Assembly (NCBI RefSeq): GCF_010183535.1
Contig: NC_071330.1
Span: forward strand, 13,807,717-13,871,716
Direction of reading: 5' to 3'
Length of the DNA stretch: 64,000 nucleotides
Source of the DNA: Caenorhabditis remanei
Lineage: Eukaryota > Nematoda > Chromadorea > Rhabditida > Rhabditidae
Below, piece by piece: positions 11,188 to 22,919 of this stretch. Numbering within the stretch: the stretch's first letter is position 1; every line of letters starts with the position of its first letter. The notes beneath the pieces were generated by a model. The model searched no databases. It saw nothing but the letters and a program-made list of their open reading frames with translations, and was not told the origin of the DNA. A program made the translations under genes and the position numbers.

Positions 11188-14100
11188 TTATCGATTTCTC
11201 TTCCAAATCTTCTTCCAATTATTTTTTGTTTCCTTCTTTCTCCCTTCAATCACTGTATTTGTGTCCATTGTGAACTCCACTTCTCCAGAATCTTCAAACA
11301 ATGAGACTTCTGTGTTATTGTTGACAAAAAATGAGTGTTTCATTCCACTGGCACCTCCAATGATACACTCCGTCAGTATCTTGCAAGGGGTTCCATTAAG
11401 ATGGAAGATAGCAACAGTTCCGTGGTCAGTGAATTGTCTCTGCAAGAGTTTTTATGGAAAATAGAGCAAATTTTCAGATGCAGGGCGCCGAGAGCTTTCA
11501 GAAAAGTTTAATCATGCCCTAGTAGGGTTCCACCGCGAAAACTACAGTAACCCAAGTAGGGGTATACTGTAGTTTTATGGTGGCGCCAAAACATGGGCAT
11601 GATTATACTTTTCTGAAAGCTAAGAACACTCTGAGTTCGAAAATTTAAGTTTGAAAAAGTTTGGTTTGAAATTTAGAGAGTTATGACAGAAATTGTAAAT
11701 TTGGAATTTTCGACATTTTTCGAAAATCTGTAGTTCTGCGAGTTTTCAACCGATTTTCATGATCTTTAGCTCAAAAATGCAAAATCGTACGAATTTTACA
11801 TGAAATATATCCCGAACCTGTTTTGAACTCTATAAGTCTAAAATCAATCCAAAATACTGAAACTGGTGGGAAAACAGATTTTCGAAAATTTTCGAAAATT
11901 GAAATTTGACCGTAACTCAGTGATTTTAGTAGAGTTCCTAATCATTAGTTAGTCATTTTTCGTCACGCGATTAATGACGTAAAATGATAATCAAAATATC
12001 ATAATTAAAAAAACACAGTGTAATTTGACTATCGGAAATGAAAAAACAACTATCAAAACGACGTAAATGATTAATTCCAATACAAAAACAATTATTAAAA
12101 CGACGTAAATGACTGAGAAAATGAGTTTTCATTTTAAAATTTTTCTGAATTCTTCCTTTTTTCTGCTCTGAATACTCACGTTTCGGCTATTTACGTTTGT
12201 ACTATTTCGACCATTTTTTAAAAGTTTTAACGAAACAGCTGAATCGACTATCGTTTTCGTCATTTCTAAAATGATTATGACTATGTCGATAATCATTTCC
12301 TTTCGACTAGTTGACGTGAATAGTATAAATGACTATCAGTTTAAACTGATTTCGTCATTTATTTACACTGACTAGGAACGTTAGATTTTAGCATTAAAAA
12401 CTTTCAAAGAACTGCATTCACGCCATAGTTAGGGTCCTACCACGAAAACTACAGTACTCCGGATTAAAGATGCACACCGTAACCTTCTTGATTACAATGT
12501 GAGTGGGGGGTTTTTTCATTGGAAATACGTACGATTCCAAGTTTTTTGAGTTAAAAATCATCAAAATCGGTTGAAAACTCGTACAACTACGGATTTTCGA
12601 ACATTTTCGAAAAATATCGAAAATTCCAAATTCACATAGTTGTCAAGGCCTTGTCAGCGAAAATGAAAAAATTTCGAAAAAAAAATTGGAAAAAAAGGGT
12701 CATTTTTTGAAGCCGGGCCTTCGGGCCGGGCCGGGCCTTGAAAATTTTCTACCGGCCCGGCCCGGCCCGGCCCGGGCCTTCGGGCCTTGCCGGGCCTTGA
12801 CAACTATGCAAATTCACAATTCCTGTCATAACTTTCTGAATTTCAAACCAATTTTTTTAAACTTAAATATTTGAATTCGGCGTGTTTTAGCTTTCAGAAA
12901 AGTATAATCATGCCTATGTTTTTTGACCCCATGCGTCTTGAAATGGGTTACTGTAGTTTTCGCGGTGGGACCCTATCTGGAAGCGAATATAGGCATGATT
13001 ATACTTTTTTGAAAGCTGCTTTCACGTTGAATCCAAAAATAGTAGTTTTATCATAATAAGTTGAAAAATAATTAAGTTACGAGGGTTTGAAATTTGCTAG
13101 GTTTTCGAAATTTTCGAAATTTTTGTCATAATTCTCTAATTTTTTCTCCAAATTTTATGAAATTAAAAAATTCACAATTAGTGCGGCAAGACGGTTCAGA
13201 AAAGTATAAACATGTCTATATTCGGTGCAAATAGGGTCCCACCACGAAAACTTCATTTTGGGTTACTGTAGTTTTCGCGGTGGGAACTTATCTGGAAGCG
13301 AATATAGGCATGATTATACTTTTCTGAAAGCTCTCAATCAGCTGAATCCAACATTCCATTAATTATTGACCTACCGATAGATCAATTTGGTTTCCATCAA
13401 CCCATGTATTCATCGCGTGTTTCTCCATAACCACCAAATATTCCTTCCCGCTAATAACTGGTTTCCACGTGTCATATTTCGTATAATGCTCTTCTTTAAT
13501 CTCTCGGAATGCCTTCCCTCCAACTACCAGACTGTGTTTATAGACTCCAAAAGATGGCTCTTCAATAATTACGCAACATTGGATACCATCGATCTGGAAA
13601 GTTAAAGAAAATTAAGAAAATTTAAATTGCATATACCTTGAAATAATTTCTGTCCGGTGGCCTGAAGTAGTTGGTCACGTCACAAAGGTGTTCGTAGACT
13701 TCCTAAAAAATATAAATTTTTCATAGAAAATTTGTACCATTCCATGTTTTTTAAGGTAAAAATCATCAAAATCGGTTGAAAACTCGCCGAACTACAGATT
13801 TTCGAAAATTTTCGAAAAATGTGAAAAATACCAAATTCACAATTTTTGTTATAACTCTCTGAATTTCAAACCAAACTATTCTAAACTTAAATTTTTGAGT
13901 TCAGCGTGTTTTTAGCTTTTAGAAAAGTATAATCATGTCTATGTTTGGGCGCAACACTAAAACTACCGTAACCCTTTCTAATTTAAAGACACATACAGTA
14001 GGAAAAAATAGATAGGGCATGATTATACTCATTCGAAGCGTCTTGACTCACTGATTGTTAATTTCATAGTTTTTTTTTTTTCATACCCCTACTGTAATTA

Positions 14101-14680
14101 CTGTAATTTTCGCGGCGGGGCCCAACTGGAAGCGAATATAGGCATGACTATACTTTTCTGAAAGCTGCTTTTACGGTGAATCCAAAAACAGTAATTTTAT
14201 CATAATTAGTTGAAAAATAATTAAGTTACGAGGGTTTGAAATTTGCTAGATTTTCGAAAATTTCGAAAATTTTGAAAAACATAATTCTTTAATTTCATCT
14301 CCAAATTTTATGAAATTAAAAAATTCACAATCAGTGCGTCAAGACGGTCTAAAAAAGTATAAGCATGCCTATATTCGGTGCAAATAGGGTCCCACCACGA
14401 AAACTACATTTTGGGTTACTGTAGTTTTCGTGGTGGGATCCAACTTGAACCGAAAAGGGGCATGATTATACTTTTCTGAAAGCTCTCGTCCCGCTTATTT
14501 TGAATATTTTATTGAAAAAAAGTTTAGGCTACTGTGGAATTCGTGGTGGGAGCCTACCTTCTGATCAACACGAATATGAATCTCATTGGTGACGAACGCT
14601 TGTTCCAACTGTATCTTGTACTGTTTATTGTTGATTGGTAGAATCCAAGAGATGATAAATGTTTCAGGATTTACGGGCAT
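11188..14680 (-). CDS. FAIM family protein, paralog 2
   Basis: Four exons: 14680-14558, 13702-13637, 13593-13375, 11439-11188, all phase 0; 219 residues. The N-terminal strand reads FIISWILP, KQYKIQLEQ, IHIRVDQK. The central part has HSLVVGGKAFREI, then DTWKPVISGKEYLVVM and NTWVDGNQIDLS. The final exon starts RQFTDHGTVAIFHLNGTPCK, matching the same position in the other paralogs. Two introns present in paralogs 3 and 4 (the phase-1 and phase-2 ones) are missing, so it looks intron-reduced. The C-terminus differs from its neighbours: it is longer and ends in a basic Lys/Arg/Trp-rich stretch. Intron 3 is about 1.9 kb and holds a hAT-like insertion (12635-12808). Confidence 0.82.
12635..12808. 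mobile_element. hAT-like MITE with GGCCGGGCC core (TSD CAAATTCA)
   Basis: 174 bp flanked by CAAATTCA at 12627-12634 and 12809-12816. Ends are CATAGTTGTCAAGGC and its complement GCCTTGACAACTATG. The core is built of GGCCCGGCCCGG strings and GGGCCTTCGG words. The 8-bp duplication is the hAT hallmark; no transposase. Confidence 0.85.
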
Positions 14681-15947
14681 TGAGCCAGTTGTCGTCCAAT
14701 AAGAGGAATGAAGTTGAAAAATAATTTCTAAAATTGAGAAAAGCGGAGACACCATGAAAACATGCAATTAGTCTAGTGCTGTGAAAAATGCTGTGATATT
14801 TCTAAATTTCTAAAATTCTTGAAAATATCTATTCGTTCGGTCTAGACGGCACATCTGAAAAGGGTGTTTTTCTTCAAATTTTTCAAAAATCTGAAAATCA
14901 CTTTTTTTTAGAATCAGTTTGTTAAGACGGTTCGAATGAGTATAATCATGCCTAGACATACAAATATGGCTTCGTATCATCGCGCTGTTTTGAATTGGCT
15001 GCGTAGCGACTCAACTCCCTAATTTTGTCCTGCGCTTTTCCATTTACTCCGTATCATTTCGGTTTACTTAAATTGGCTACGTAGCGACTCATCATTTTTG
15101 AACTTCCCAGCTGATATTTTCACTTTTTTTGTTGAGTCCCGGAGGCCACGAAAACTACAGTATGCGCCTTTAAACTGGAATAGGGGTACTGTAGTTTTTG
15201 TGGGACTAGGCCATAGTTATACTTTTCTGAAAGCTGTTTTCACGGTGAATCCAAAAATAGTAGTTTTATCATAATTAGTCGAAAAATCATTAAGTTACGA
15301 GAATTTGAAATTTGCTAGATTTTCGAAAATTTTGTAAATTTTATTTTCATCATAATTCCCTAATTTTTTCTCCAAATTTTATGAAACTGAAAAATTCGCA
15401 ATCAGTGCGTCAAGACGGTCTAGAAAAATATACGCATGCCTATATTCGATGCAAAGAGGGTCCCACCACGAAAATTACCTTTTAACAGACTTGCAAGATT
15501 CCGGGCCGGCCCGGCCCGGTTTTGGCCCGGCCCGGCCCGGCCCGGTGGGCCCGGATTGGAATTTTTGAACTTTTTTCACTACAATTTTTTGTCCGAAAAT
15601 TTATATTCTGAAAATTTTTCATATTTTTCCTGGAGTATATTTTTCAAAAACCTTCGAAACCTACAAAAAATTGTTTTTAAGAAATATTTTTCAAAAAAAT
15701 CTGGAAATTTTCGAAAAAAAAATTTGAATTTTTTTTCAGTACTGAACTTCCGGGCCGACCGGGCCGGGCCGGGCCGGGCCGGGCCGGGCCCTGGAAATTT
15801 TCATTCCGGCCCGGCCCGGCCCGGCCCGGCCCGGCCCGTTGCAAGTCTGCCTTTTAATGGGTTACTGTAGTTTTCGTGGTCGTATATTCACTTTTTTTAA
15901 ACTATTAATTTATTGAAAGTTTACAAATAAATATAATTTCAAAATCA
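14681..15947. other. Spacer between FAIM paralogs 2 and 3
   Basis: No gene. It holds a duplicated word, TTGGCTGCGTAGCGACTCA at about 14995 with a near copy at 15073, palindromic repeat copies, and the MITE at 15486-15849. AATAAA on the minus strand at 15914-15909 is the probable polyadenylation signal of paralog 3. Confidence 0.5.
15486..15849. mobile_element. hAT-like MITE with GGCCGGGCC core (TSD CCTTTTAA)
   Basis: 364 bp between CCTTTTAA at 15478-15485 and 15850-15857. Termini are CAGACTTGCAA and TTGCAAGTCTG. GGCCCGGCCC arrays occur near both ends, facing each other. It interrupts a copy of the ACTACAGTA palindrome whose halves lie at 15405-15485 and 15850-15890. Confidence 0.9.
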
Positions 15948-18370
15948 TCACTTATAATTCTTCTTTTTCGATTTCAGCGTCCCCGTCAAATCCAATTTGA
16001 TCGGTCTCTCATCCACCTCCACAACTATTGGAACCTCCACATCATTTGCATAGAGGATGTGTGTCATTGTTCTAGAAAAGATCTTTCATTTTTAAAGAAT
16101 TCAGTTACAGTAACCCTCTCTTACCGTTTTCCAGAAGTACCATCACTCAAAATCTTGCAGGGAGTGCTGTCAAGTTGGAAGAATGTGGCGATACCTGATT
16201 CAGTGAAGTCTCTCTGAAAATTAACTTTTTTTTTCCTGAAAAATCATAAAATTCTGCACTTTTTGAGCCTAAAATCAACTCAAAATGTCAAAAACTGAAA
16301 AAGTTACAGACTTTCGAAAGTTTTCGAAAACTTTCAAAAATCCAAAACGTCACTAAAACTGTCATAACTGCCTTATTCACCCTTTAAATTGAATGAATTT
16401 AAAGTTTTGAAATTCAGCTTGACAAGTGCTTTCAGAAAAGTATAATCATGCCCCTATTCGGTGTCAATTGGGTCCCACCACGAAAACTACAGTAACCCAA
16501 ATTGTAGTTTTCGTGGTGGGACCCTATTTGCACCGAATATAGGCATGTTTATACTTTTTTGAACCGCCTTGACGTACTGATGGCGAATTTTTCAATTTCA
16601 TAAAATTTGGAAAAAAAAGTAGAGAAGTATGATAAAAATTAAAATTTCGAAAATTTCGAAAATCTAGCAAATTTCAAATCCTCGTAACTTAATGATTTTT
16701 CAACCAAGTTTGATAAAACTACTATTTTTGGATTTACCATGAAAGCAGCTTTCATAAAAGTATAATCATGCTCTAGTACCACAAAAACTACAGTACCCCT
16801 CTTCTAGTTTAAAGGTGCATACTGTAGTTTTCGTGGCGGGACCCAACTTTCACCAAATCAGGTCATGAGTATACTCATTCGAAGCGTCTTGACACGTTGA
16901 ATTCAAAAATGTTAATCAATTTAATTTACACGCACAACTTAAAAAGTTATGAGCCTCACCGTTGTGTCAATAGCATTTCCATCTCTCCAAACTTCGAGTG
17001 TCTCCTTGTCTGAAAATAATTTTTTTGAAATTTTTTTTGAAATTTTTTATTTTTTCTTTCAGCTCACCCAAAACAACGCTGACATCTTTTCCAGCTACAG
17101 TAATTGGCTTCCACGTAATAAATTTCTGATTAAATTGCTCCTGATAATCCTTGAAGCTCCGCCCATCCACCTCCAAGTTGGCTTGAAATATATGTTCCGA
17201 GATTTCTTGCACTTTTATAATGCAGTTGACTCCAGAAACCTGGGAAAATACATAAAAATAAAATTTTAGATCAAAAAAATTATTTTTAAAAATATTTTTT
17301 TACCTTGAATGTGTCTCTGGCTGGCTTTCCGGGATAACTGGATTCATGGAGGACTATCTGGAATAATGTACCGTAAAAAGGAAGGTACTGTAGTTTTCGT
17401 GGTAGGACACAGTTCGAAAACTTGAATAATTGTCTAAAAAATGAAAAAGTTTTTTTAAAAATTCAGAATTTTTTTCGAAAAATACTGAGTTCATCATAAC
17501 TCTGTAATTTTTAATCATAATTTCATGAAACTATAAAATTGATAATCAACGCGTCAAGACGCTTCGAATAAGTATAATCATGCCTAGGTTCTAAGCACGT
17601 TGGGTCTCACCACGAAAACTACCGTAGTCTTTGTTGGGTTACTGTAGTTTTCGTGGTATGACCCAACTTGAACCGAATAGGAGCATGATTGTACTTTTCT
17701 GAAAACTGTTTTCACAGTGAATCCAGAAATATTAGTTAATTCAAAATTGGTTAAAACCTCATGAAGTTACGGGGATTAGAAGTTTTTTTTAGATTCTCGA
17801 AAATTTAGTAAATTTTATTTTCATCATAATTCTCTAATTTTTTCTCCAAATTTTATAAAACTATGAAATTAACAATCAGTGAGTCAAGACGCTTCGAATG
17901 AGTATAATCATGCTCCATCTATTTTTTCCTACTGTATGCGCCTTTAAATTAGAAAGGGTTACTGTAGTTTTCGTGGTGGGACCCAAACATAGTCATGATT
18001 ATACTTTTCTGAAAGCTCTTGGCAAGCTGAATTTCAATATTTTGAATTTATTCATTTTGAAGAGTGAATAAAGGAATAATGACAGTTTTAGTGATTTTAT
18101 GAATTTTTGAAAATTTTCGAAAATCTTCGAAAATCTGTAATGTTGTCAGTTTTTGACATTTTGAGTTGATTTTAGGCTCAAACAGTGCAGAATTTTATCC
18201 ATTTTCACGGAAAAATAATTAGGGAATCAAAAAAATAAATATACCTTATCATCAACTCGAATAATCCCGACTCCCACCATTACCACATGCTCGAAACCAA
18301 TCTTATGCAACTTTCCATTGACTGGCACATGCCATGTGGCAGAGAGAAAAAACGGATGGTCCAAGTCCAT
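15948..18370 (-). CDS. FAIM family protein, paralog 3
   Basis: Six exons: 18370-18245, 17357-17304, 17239-17068, 17009-16960, 16213-16125, 16071-15948; phases 0,0,1,0,2; 204 residues. Conserved landmarks in order are ATWHVPVNGKLHKIGFEH, GIIRVDDK, NCIIKVQEISE, LEVDGRSFKDY, ITWKPITVAGKDVSVVLG, VWRDGNAIDTT, RDFTESGIATFFQL, and THILYANDVEVPI. The frame stays open upstream to 18451, but the ATG at 18370 puts the family N-terminus at its usual position. It heads a head-to-tail row of three paralogs with spacers of about 1.3-1.5 kb, too wide for a compact worm operon. The C-terminus is basic (SKKKNYK). Confidence 0.86.
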
Positions 18371-18943
18371 GGGGAAAATGAGAGAGAATAAATGTTTTGA
18401 GTGAGGAAAGGGATTTAAAAGAGAGAGACGTCTCCATGGAAACCGAAACAAAATATGAGATTAAAGGGGAAAAAGAGGGAAATTTGTAATGCGTAAAACA
18501 TGTGAAAATGACATCATGTTAAGAAAATGGCGATAAGATATGCGGAAATTTTGGAAATCGAGAACATTTTTAGTCTGGAATATTTTTCATGAAAAATTCG
18601 TTCAATTCCAAGTTTTTTGAGCTAAAAATCATTAAAATCGGTTGAAAACTCGTAGAACTATAGATTTTCAAAAAACGTCGAAAATCCCAAATTTACAATT
18701 TCTGTCATAAGTCTCTGAAATTCAAGCCAAACTTTTTCAAACTTAAATTTTCGAATTTATCGTGTTCTTAGCTTTCAGAAAAGAATAATCAAGCCTATGT
18801 ACATATAAAAAAAGAATTCCGTTAAAACCTAAAGCGATCGCCAAAACCAGTGAAAATTTGGCTGCTCACTTTTCCTGCCGAATATCAGATATTGGTCACA
18901 AGTTATATCGATATACTAAGGACATTTAAATATCATTCAATTT
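18371..18943. other. Spacer between FAIM paralog 3 and the F-box gene
   Basis: No gene seen. It contains a fragment of the palindromic family near 18750-18800. The neighbouring genes are both on the minus strand. Confidence 0.45.
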
Positions 18944-21900
18944 TTATTCAGATTCAGTGTCCGTATAAGAATCACACTCCACATATTGACTGAAGCAAAA
19001 GAAGCGATTGTTGGCATCGTGAACGATTGTAATTTCTTGTCTTGTCTCCGGAATATCGTGATACCATGTTTTGACATTATTTCCATCTCCCTCACCGAGA
19101 GCCGAGTGTAGCTGGTCCATGTCTTTCAGGGTGTTGTAGTGAACTTTGTGATAGTCGAGAAGAGGAGAAGCGATGAAGGTCTGAAAAAAAGAGAGTAGTA
19201 GTTACAGTGACGAAAACATTATTACACGTTTAGATTTAAAACTTTATGGTTTCAAAACGTCTTGGTTTCGAAACGTCTGGTTTTATGTTCTAAGATCGGC
19301 GGTTGAAATTGCCGGTGGTCGGCTGAGATTGATGAAAGCTGTGTAACTGGTAAGAACGGGACGTTTCAAAACCTTTCGTTTGGAAACCAGACATTTCGGA
19401 ACCATTTGATTCCGAAAATAATCGTGAAATAAGGTTTTGGTCACTGTAACTGTACACTGACCAAAACAGTTACAATGACCAAGTTATGTACAGTGACCAA
19501 AATAGTTACACTGACAAAAACCGTATTTCACATTTAGCGTCAAAACTTCATGGTTTCAAAACCGAGACATTTGGCAACCTTGCTGTTTCGAAATCAGACA
19601 TTTCGGAACCATTTAATTCCAAAAATAAACTTGAAATAAGGTTTTGGTCACTGTAACTGCACACTGACCAAAATAGTTACAATGACCAAGTTATGTACAG
19701 TGACCAAAATAGTTACACTGACAAAAACCGTATTTCACATTTAGCGTCAAAACTTCATGGTTTCAAAACCGAGACATTTGGCAACCTTGCTGTTTCGAAA
19801 TCAGACATTTCGGAACCATTTAATTCCGATACTAAACGTGAAATAAGGTTTTGGTCACTGTAACTGTACACTGACCAAAATAGTTACACTGACCAAAACC
19901 TTATTTTACATTTAGAGTCGGAGTGTTATGGAAACCGAGAGAATCTTGCTGTTTTGAAACCAGACGTTTCGAAACCACTCTTCTCGAAACCATGAAATTT
20001 TGACTCTTATCGTAAAATAAGGTTTTGGTCAGTGTAACTATTCTTGTCATGTTTTTGAAAAGTCTGGTTTCCAAACAACAAAGTTGCCAAATGTCTCGGT
20101 TTCAATACGATTTTTGGTCAGTGTACATAATTTGATCATTTTAATTATTCATTTTTCAATATTTTTTTCTCTTTCAGTGTTGGAATGCAATGGTTTCGAA
20201 ACGTTCTAGAGTCATACCTGTTTTATGAGTAAAACATCTTCCATCGTAAGTGTCGGCACTGAAAGTTTGAGAGTCGACTTGTGTAGAAATGTTTGAAGAG
20301 GCAATGTCACTTGGAATCCCTCAATTTTCAACTCTGGAATCGACTCCCAGTCCTCCAATTCAGCGATTTCATTAAAGTTTTCAGTTTTTTCTTCATTTTC
20401 CATTTTTTTGATTCCGAGTCTTTCTAATTTCTTCATGTTGATGAATGGCGCCATTTTGATAAAACAACTTGGGCTCTTGACTTCGATTTTCATGTTTCTC
20501 GTTTGAATTTTTTGAGCTCTTGAAGTCAGAATATTCTGGAGCCAATCGAAAAACTTGTCTACAACTTTTTCTGGTTCCTTAGGACACTTTTCGTCTTCTT
20601 TCGATTTCCAGCAGTTGAAGATTCGCGCTATGGGATTCGGCTCAGCATTCTTGATTACTGGTTTCTCACGATAAAATATAGAATCAGAGGTGTTTACGAT
20701 ATTTAGAACTTCTAGAGGAGCCTTCTGATTTCTCAAAATTACACCCAAATCCTTGAAGAATGCATCCAGAAAATCTTCGTCTTCTCTAAATTTGTTTTGT
20801 TTCATACAATCTCCCAATATTCTCAGAGTGAAGCCACCGCCATTCTCATTTTTCTCATAGTCAAGAACAAGATTTCTCATGGGGTAATTGGTAAAACCGA
20901 GAATCACACCAATACAATCTGAGCTCCAATTGAGCCTGACATGTCTCAATCCATAATCCGGTTTTAGTTCGTCGATGAAGTTTCGGAATGAGTGACACGT
21001 TTTTCGGAGTCGCAGACTGAAATTCGAAATTACATTAGATACAGTACCCTGCAGTAAGATACAGTACAGGACAAAAAGGTATGAACTTTTGGTTTTTTTC
21101 AGCTGAAAATGCCCAACTTGGAGAGTGTGTCATAGTAAAACTAACTGTCTTATAAAATAACTTTTTATGGAATCAAACAGACCAAAAGTAGAACTTCTTT
21201 TTTGTAGTTGACAACTTTTTTGTACGGACACTCCTTATAGTCATTTTAAGACGATTTGCACTATTTTGCACTGAAATGGGTCGATTTGAGAGAGTAATTA
21301 CTTTATCGATATGTAACTTGCTAGGGAGTGCTCGGACAGAAAAGTTGTCAATTACAAAAATGAAGTTCTATTCATGGTCTATTCGATCTCGTAAAAAAAA
21401 TATTTTGTGGGAATGTTAGTATTTCCATGACACACTCTTGAAGTTGGGCATTTTCAACTGAAAATACCAAAAGTTGAAACCTTTTTGTCCGGTTCTGTAT
21501 AAGACGGTTGAACAAAAAATAGTAGAACATTTGATTATGTTTCAAGTGTTTCGGTTCTGTTCAGAGAATTCAGAATTTTCTTCTTTTTTTTGCTTTTCAG
21601 AAAACTCAATAATATTTGAAGCTCGGTGTTGAATGAGATATAATTTCAGCAGTCTCAATTTTTTCTCCTCCTCAACATACCGCTTAATTCAAAATTTTCA
21701 GTTTTCAATTTCTCCCCTAAATCCACGAACAACGGATGAGTCGGAACTCAAATAACAAAATTTATTTTTTTCTGTCCAGACTTGTCAATTTGAAAAATCT
21801 GCCCTCCATTTTTCATATTTTAATGAATCTGCTCAGTCATAATTGGCGTGGTACAATAATTTTTGAATTTTTGAATTTTTTCTTCAATTTTCTAAACTTT

Positions 21901-22759
21901 TGAAATTTCAACCGTCTTATATACAATTTGGCAGTTGAAAATGACCAACTTTGTGTTATGGTAAATTTTGATTGGATCATACAGAACAAAGGTAGAACTT
22001 TATTTTTATAGTTGACAACTTTTTTGTACGGGCACTCCCTTGAGAGTTACATATTGACCATAGTTGTCCGGAATCCGGGTTCCGGATTCCGGTTTTTCGA
22101 GTTGCCTATTTCCGAAATCCGGAAGTTGAAAATTTGAAGTTTTTTGAGTTTGAGTTTTGATGCTCAAAAGTAGTTTTAAATTTTATTTATCAATAAAAAC
22201 ACTCGAACAAATGAATTGGTCTTGCGAATTTATCGAATCATTCCGAATTCCGAAATTCCGGAATTCCGGAATTCCGGGTTTCTTTTTGTCATTCCGGTTC
22301 CGAATTCTGGATTCCGGAAGTCGAAAAATGTCTTTCCGTACAACTATGATATTGACAAATTAGATCCTCTTTAAAATAGTCCAGTGCAAATTGAATAGTT
22401 TTTGAGCTCTCCCTTTAAAATGACCATAACATTCTAGGATGTGTCCGTACAAAAAAGTTGTCAACTACAAAAATAAAGTTCTACTCTTGTTCTGTATGGC
22501 TCATACATAATTTACTTTGTGGGACAGTAAGTTTTATTATGAAACACTCTCAAAGTTGGTAATTTTCAACTGAAAGCAGCCAAATTGTATATCTTACTGC
22601 ACGGTACTGTAAATACTCCATCCATCAAAAAAAAAAAACAACTCACATTGACAGAAAATCAGCTGTCTCCAAAATTTTTGCCATTACCAAATCGGGCATA
22701 TCCGTTATGAAAAGAGTTTGAGGCGGCGGTGGGGACTCGAACCATTTCACGAGAAACAT
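18944..22759 (-). CDS. F-box protein, FTH/DUF38-type (fbxa-like)
   Basis: Three exons: 22759-22647, 21016-20218, 19180-18944. Exon 1 leaves two bases that complete ATT with exon 2; exon 2 to 3 is phase 0; 382 residues. Residues about 17-52 form a Caenorhabditis F-box: DMPDLVMAKILE followed across the splice by ILRLRKTCHSFRNFI. The rest is the variable substrate-binding part with leucine/isoleucine periodicity (for example IPELKIEGFQVTLPLQTF). F-box proteins bind SKP1-like adaptors and choose substrates for SCF ubiquitin ligases; this expanded worm family is fast evolving, and the substrate is unknown. Intron 1 (1630 bp) is nearly all transposon and intron 2 (1037 bp) is a tandem repeat. AATAAA at 18948-18943 overlaps the stop codon. 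Confidence 0.83.
19425..19860. repeat. Tandem repeat, unit about 205 bp, in the F-box gene intron 2
   Basis: Two near-identical units plus the start of a third. Each begins GAAATAAGGTTTTGGTCACT and contains GTTACAATGACCAAGTTATG, ACCGTATTTCACATTTAGCG and GGCAACCTTGCTGTTTCG. Degraded copies extend left to about 19220 and right to about 20110. The TTTTGGTCACTGTAAC word and its complement alternate within each unit. Confidence 0.75.
21062..21497. mobile_element. Tc1-like MITE (TA target)
   Basis: 436 bp, palindromic. The left end is CAGTACAGGACAAAAAGG and the right end is CCTTTTTGTCCGGTTCTG, both bordered by TA. Inner arms carry CCCAACTTGGAGAGTGTGTC and its complement. Same family as 40346-40789 and 61515-62661. 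Confidence 0.75.
22059..22348. mobile_element. hAT-like MITE with TCCGGAATTCCGGA core (TSD ATATTGAC)
   Basis: 290 bp between ATATTGAC at 22051-22058 and 22349-22356. Ends are CATAGTTGTCCGGAA and TTTCCGTACAACTATG. The interior is short CCGGAATTCCGG strings. The CATAGTTGT terminus matches the elements at 12635 and 43261. Confidence 0.88.
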
Positions 22760-22919
22760 TTTGGGAATGAACGCTGTCGATCGATCGATAGGATATGAAA
22801 AGAATGATTTGACCTTTTGGTTTTTTGTAAATATTTTTGTAAGTGTCAGATTAGTTCCACGTTTTATTGGAAATATAATATTTCACAGACAACTGTAAAA
22901 AAAATTGATTCACTAACTA

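Larger units (their letters stand above)
7900..18030. repeat. Cluster of short palindromic elements (ACTACAGTA family)
   Basis: At least 14 copies, each about 130-150 bp and near-palindromic. They start near GCTTTCAGAAAAGTATAATC, pass through GGGTCCCACCACGAAAACTA, and return as TAGTTTTCGTGGTGGGACCC then GATTATACTTTTCTGAAAGC. Approximate copies: 7905-8035, 9045-9175, 10335-10470, 10680-10820, 11495-11625, 12890-13020, 13195-13340, 13915-14045, 14340-14485, 15405-15900 (interrupted), 16430-16570, 16750-16890, 17560-17715, 17885-18025. All lie in introns or spacers of the FAIM cluster. They look like MITEs; no target duplication could be defined with certainty. Confidence 0.75.
21042..22609. mobile_element. 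Tc1-like palindromic element, with insertions
   Basis: Outer ends are TA-CAGTACCCTGCAGTAAGAT at the left and ATCTTACTGCACGGTACTG-TA at the right, a TIR pair with TA duplication (21040-21041, 22610-22611) as in Tc1/mariner. It is interrupted by a second element (21062-21497), by a further inverted pair (TAAGACGGTTGAA near 21499, TTCAACCGTCTTA near 21905), and by a hAT-like MITE (22059-22348). No transposase remains. Confidence 0.65.

Noticed and set aside
7436..18370. An operon of the three FAIM paralogs
   Set aside because: Spacers of 1.3-1.5 kb are far longer than the roughly 100-bp gaps usual in worm operons, and acceptors near the start codons fit SL1-type sites as well.
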